DNA of 30,431 nucleotides from Thermoleophilia bacterium (GTDB lineage Bacteria; Actinomycetota; Thermoleophilia; Gaiellales; SKUG01), in NCBI GenBank assembly GCA_025964405.1, contig JAOPYW010000004.1:1-30431 (forward strand). The letters are read 5' to 3'. Numbering within the stretch: the first letter of the stretch is position 1; each line of letters opens with the position of its first letter. Shown one piece after another: positions 25,001-28,000 of this stretch. The notes below the pieces were generated by a model, which had not been told where the DNA came from, ran no database searches, and was given only the letters and a program-made list of their open reading frames with translations. The translations under genes were made by a program, and so were the position numbers.

Positions 25001-28000
25001 TGCCACTCACGTACTGGAACGTGAGGCCCGTGGTCGGCGTCCACACGGGGGCCGGCACCACTGGCGGCGTGTTGTCGACGATCACGATGCGCTCGATCGG
25101 CGACGTGGGGTCGTTCACGTTGCCGGCCGCGTCGGTCACGACGATGCGCAGCTTGTACGTGCCGTCGGTGACCGTCGTGGTGTCCCAGGAGCAGTTCCAC
25201 GTGGTGGACCCGGTCGGGGGTGGAATCACCAGTGAGGCCGAGGCACACAGCGCGACGACCGTACCGTTGTCGCGCTCGAGTCGCACTGACTGCACGCCGG
25301 AGTTCCCGTCGGTCGCCGTGCCCGTGATGACGACGGTTCCGCCGAACGGGCTCGAGGGCGTGCCGGAGATGGTGCCGCTCGGACGACCGGTGTCGACCCT
25401 GACTTCGCTGCCGCTCGTGAAGGTTCCGGTGCGGCCGACGTTGTCGGTGACCACGAGCTGGTACTGGTAGCACGTGCCGTTGGCGATCGTGGAGTCGGTC
25501 CACGGCGTCGCGGGATTGACCGGACTGATCGGGGTGTACGGGCCGTACGCGCCGCAGGATCCGTTGGTGAGCGTCGCCGTGTGTCGCTCCACGCGCCACG
25601 AAGCGATGCCCGACTGGGTGTCGCTGCCGGTGTTGAACGTCATCGCGACGCTCGAGCCGTTGGTCGTGAGGTTCGGCACGGTGATCGAACCGCCGCTCGG
25701 ATCTGCGGTGTCACGGAGCACGGTGAAGTTGACGGTCGCCGACTTGCCGGCGTTGTCGAACGCCGTGGCGGTGACGGTGCCGGGCTCTGCAGCCCCGGAG
25801 GCGAACGTGTATGTCGACGATGCGAACGGCGCCGAGTTGTCGGTCAGTCCCGCGTTCGTCCAGCCTGTGCCGAAGGCCGGATAGACCACCCGGTTCATGC
25901 CCACGCCGAGATCGGTCGCGCTCAGGTTGACGGTGAAGGAGCCGGCGGCGGCCGGGTTGTACCAGTGCGTGGCGACGAGCACGGTATCTTGGTATTGGTT
26001 GCCGGGGTTGGTACTGGCAGCGAAGTTGACGAACGAGACATTCGGCGGCGTGTTGTCCACGGTCACCGAGCGGGTGGCCGTGGCCGTGTTCCCTGCCTTG
26101 TCGGTGATGGTAGCGATGAGGTCGTACGTGCCATCTCCGACTGAGGTGGTGTCCCAGCCACAGCTCCAGCTGGCCGGGAGACCCTGGCAGCCCGCCAGCG
26201 AACCGTTCACGCCGGCGAGCGCGCCGGTGCCGGCGTAACTGACGTCGACCTTCTGCACGCCGGACTGGCCGTCGTTGGACGTGCCGGTCAGGGTCACGGT
26301 TCCAGCGAACGGCGACGCGGCCCCGCCGATGGTGCCGGTCGGTGCCACTCGATCCACGATCACGAACGTGGTCGAGGTGTACGGCGCCGACGGGTTGCCC
26401 ACGCGATCGGTGACGATGGCCTGGTACTTGTAACAGGTGCCGCTCACGGTCGTGGTGTCGGTCCACGGACTCGACCACGTGGCCGGCGGCACCGGTGTCT
26501 TGGTCACGAACGCGCCGTAGGTTCCGCAGGTTCCGCCGGCCAGCAGCGGAGCTTCTGATCGCTGGATGGCCGAGCTTCCGATGCCCGACCCCGAGCCGTC
26601 GGAGCCGGCGCTGAGGCTGATCTGGTAGTTCGCAGCGCTCGTCGCGTTGTTGGGGAAGTTCGGCACGGTGATCGAACCGCCGCTCGGCGGAGCTGCATCG
26701 GCCTCGATGACATATGCGACCGGGGTACTGGTCCCCGCGTTGTCGAACGCCAGCGCATTGATGGGTCCGGCAGGCGCAGATGCACCGCTCGACCACGAGA
26801 AGGTTCCCACCCATGGAGTCGCACTGTCGCTGGCGTTCGCCGGGCTCCAACCCGCAGCGATCGTCGGGTAGTCGACCCGGTTCATGCCAGTGCCGCCATC
26901 AGTTGCGTTGATCTCGATGTCGACGCTACCTGACTGGCCGGGGTTGAAGAAGAGCTTGTTCCCGACCGCGAACTGGTACTGCGGGTTCAGCTGTGGCGTG
27001 AACTTGTTGAAACTCGCCGTCGGGGGGAAGTTGTCGAGTGTCAGGGTAGTCGTGTAACTGTTGCTGATGTTGCCGGCGTTGTCGTACACAACCAGCGTGA
27101 TGGTGTACAGGCCATCTGGCAGGGCAGCGGTCGACTTGTTGCAGGTCCAGTTGCCGCCCGTGAGTGCCGGTCCGGTCGGGTAGGGCGCGCACCAGTCGCC
27201 ACTCGCAGGGCCGGAGTAGGTGACGGATACACCCTTCACGCCCGAACCCGAGTCGGAGGAGAAGCCCGTGATGAGCACCGCGCCCGAGCCGGGGTTCTCG
27301 GTGAGGGCGTTGATGCCTCCGGTCGGCTTGGTGGTGTCTTTCTTGATGACCACACCGTTGCCGAACGTGCCGTAGTTGGCGACCCTGTCGGGAACCGAGA
27401 ACCGGTACTCGTAACACGTGCCATCGATGGTGTTCGTATCCTTGAACGACGTGCCGGGGTTCGCGCCGGTGATGTCGGCCCAGGTGCTCATCGAGCCACA
27501 CACGTTGTTCGTGAGCGTCGCTTCGCGCCGCTGCCACGTCGACTTGGTCAGGTCGACGCCCGAACCACCCGCGCCATCGGTGAGCGCACCGGTCACGAGA
27601 AGGCAGACGGCGTCGTTGACGTAGTCGCCGGTGACCAGGTCGGGCACTACGCCGGGACAAGCTGTAGGCGTCGTCTGTCGTCGGACGGTGATGGTGCCAC
27701 CGGTGGGCGCGGTACCGTCGGCAGTGATGGTGTACGGCACGTTCGTCGGCCCGTTGATGTTGCCCGCGGGATAGACGAGGTCGTAGATCGTCGCGTTCAT
27801 CGCGCCGACGCTCGTGGCGCCGGCGCTCCAGTTGAACAGTCCCGAGTACGCCGTCGTCTTCTTGTCAACGTTGTCGACGACTACGCCGTTCGGCCAGAAC
27901 CCGCTGGCGCCGTCGGGATCGGCGAAGGTCACCTTGTCCACACCGGCACCGTCATCTGTGGCGGACAGCGAGATGGTCACGACACCGGGAACCGTGGAAT

